Position numbers and translations under genes: made by a program. The notes below the pieces were generated by a model. It saw only the letters and a list, made by a program, of their open reading frames with translations, did no database searches and was not told the DNA's origin. Below are positions 24,384 through 24,880 of a DNA stretch of 24,880 nt, piece after piece; the first letter of the stretch is position 1, and the number at the start of each line of letters is the position of its first letter. Source of the stretch: Lachnospiraceae bacterium (lineage in GTDB: Bacteria > Bacillota > Clostridia > Lachnospirales > Lachnospiraceae); assembly GCA_021199405.1 (NCBI GenBank), contig JAJQID010000255.1:1-24880 (forward strand), written 5' to 3'.

Positions 24384-24454
24384 AACATACAGAAAAATCT
24401 GCCGCACCCGCAGGGCGTGTCCCTTGTGCAAGGGCAGATTTTTCTGCATGTTTT
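24384..24454 (+). terminator. Long branched hairpin between etfA and ptb, possible attenuator
   Basis: CAGAAAAATCTGC (24390-24402) pairs perfectly with GCAGATTTTTCTG (24434-24446), extended outward by AACAT with ATGTT across one mismatch. Inner pairs include GCAC with GTGC and AGGG with CCCT around a CGTGT loop. The 3' arm runs into TTTTG. It could end part of the transcripts after etfA and lower expression of ptb. Confidence 0.65.
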
Positions 24455-24468
24455 GTGTGAGGTATAAA

Positions 24469-24880
24469 ATGAATTTTGACTATGTATTGGCTAAGGTGAA
24501 AACCTTAAGTAAAAAGAAGGTCGCCATTGCCGCCGCCCAGGACAGTGCGGTCTTAGAGTGCGTCAAAGCCTGCAAAGAGCAGGATATCGCGGATGTGGTG
24601 CTGGTGGGCGATCAGGAAAAGATTGAGGCGATTGCGAAAGAGATCGGACTGGATCTGACAGGCATGGAGATCATCGATGAGCCGGATATGATCGAGGCTT
24701 CCTTAAAGGCTGTGAAGCTGGCCCATGACGGCGATGTGGATATGTATATGAAGGGCCTGGTGGATACCAAAAACTTCTTAAAGAGTGTCTTAAATAAAGA
24801 GGTTGGCCTGCGCACCGGCGGTGCGCTGTCCCATGTCAGCGTCTTTGAGGTGCCCGGCTATGACCGTCTGCTTTTCCTGA
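24469..24880 (+). CDS. ptb: Phosphate butyryltransferase, N-terminal part
   Basis: Ptb converts butyryl-CoA and phosphate to butyryl phosphate, which butyrate kinase then uses to make ATP and butyrate. The first 137 codons are present and the gene runs off the window. Recognisable segments are KKVAIAAAQDSAVLE, DVVLVGD, the strongly conserved MKGLVDTKNFLKSVLNKEVGLRTG, and HVSVFEVPGYDRLLFL, all like Clostridial Ptb and unlike longer Pta proteins. GAGG at 24459-24462 gives the ribosome binding site. Its place after etfA implies the Ptb-Buk route; a butyrate kinase gene is expected downstream. Confidence 0.88.
   Translation, partial: MNFDYVLAKVKTLSKKKVAIAAAQDSAVLECVKACKEQDIADVVLVGDQEKIEAIAKEIGLDLTGMEIIDEPDMIEASLKAVKLAHDGDVDMYMKGLVDTKNFLKSVLNKEVGLRTGGALSHVSVFEVPGYDRLLFL

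Noticed and set aside
1..24880. CRISPR array, tRNA, rRNA or transposase gene
   Set aside because: I saw no regularly spaced repeats, no cloverleaf-like tRNA with a T-arm GTTCRA core, no rRNA sequence and no transposase motif. The only mobile-like feature is the element at 23098-23292, which has no ORF.

Overview
The window looks like a chromosomal segment of a butyrate-forming anaerobic Firmicute, most likely Lachnospiraceae or a close relative. The reasons are the order spoIIE end, tilS, hpt, ftsH (a conserved Firmicutes cluster), strong AGGAGG-type ribosome binding sites, purine-rich coding strands, BspA-type leucine-rich repeats, and a complete operon from acetyl-CoA to butyryl-CoA followed by a phosphate butyryltransferase. 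Species cannot be fixed from this sequence. Nearly all genes lie on the + strand.

Layout. Positions 1-100 do not continue the SpoIIE reading frame and look like a chimeric or rearranged end. The C-terminal end of SpoIIE (101-313) is followed by tilS, hpt (17-base overlap with tilS) and ftsH (TTG start), ending in an intergenic stretch with a GCAA-loop hairpin. Next come a cytoplasmic GH13 alpha-glucosidase-type enzyme and a heparinase II/III-like protein, then a two-gene heterodimeric ABC exporter behind a promoter that contains an operator-like inverted repeat. The general PTS genes ptsH and ptsI follow with a good promoter and a leader hairpin. They end at a 38-base palindrome facing a minus-strand SDR gene. 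A divergent promoter pair separates the SDR gene from a leucine-rich-repeat protein and a thioredoxin reductase-like flavoprotein.

The 618-base gap at 17398-18015 is the regulatory centre of the window. It has a cluster of DnaA-box-like 9-mers, AT-rich DNA, a near-consensus promoter and a Rex-like operator on the expected transcription start. Downstream lie thl, crt, hbd, bcd, etfB, etfA and ptb (truncated at the window edge). Together they convert acetyl-CoA through acetoacetyl-CoA, 3-hydroxybutyryl-CoA, crotonyl-CoA and butyryl-CoA to butyryl phosphate. Bcd and EtfAB probably couple crotonyl-CoA reduction to ferredoxin reduction. Rex would tie expression to the NADH/NAD ratio.

The least explained parts are the DnaA-box cluster away from any dnaA gene, a 195-base multi-hairpin element with perfect 10-base terminal inverted repeats between etfB and etfA, a series of intercistronic hairpins in the butyrate operon, an HPr that lacks the regulatory serine, and the foreign first 100 bases.
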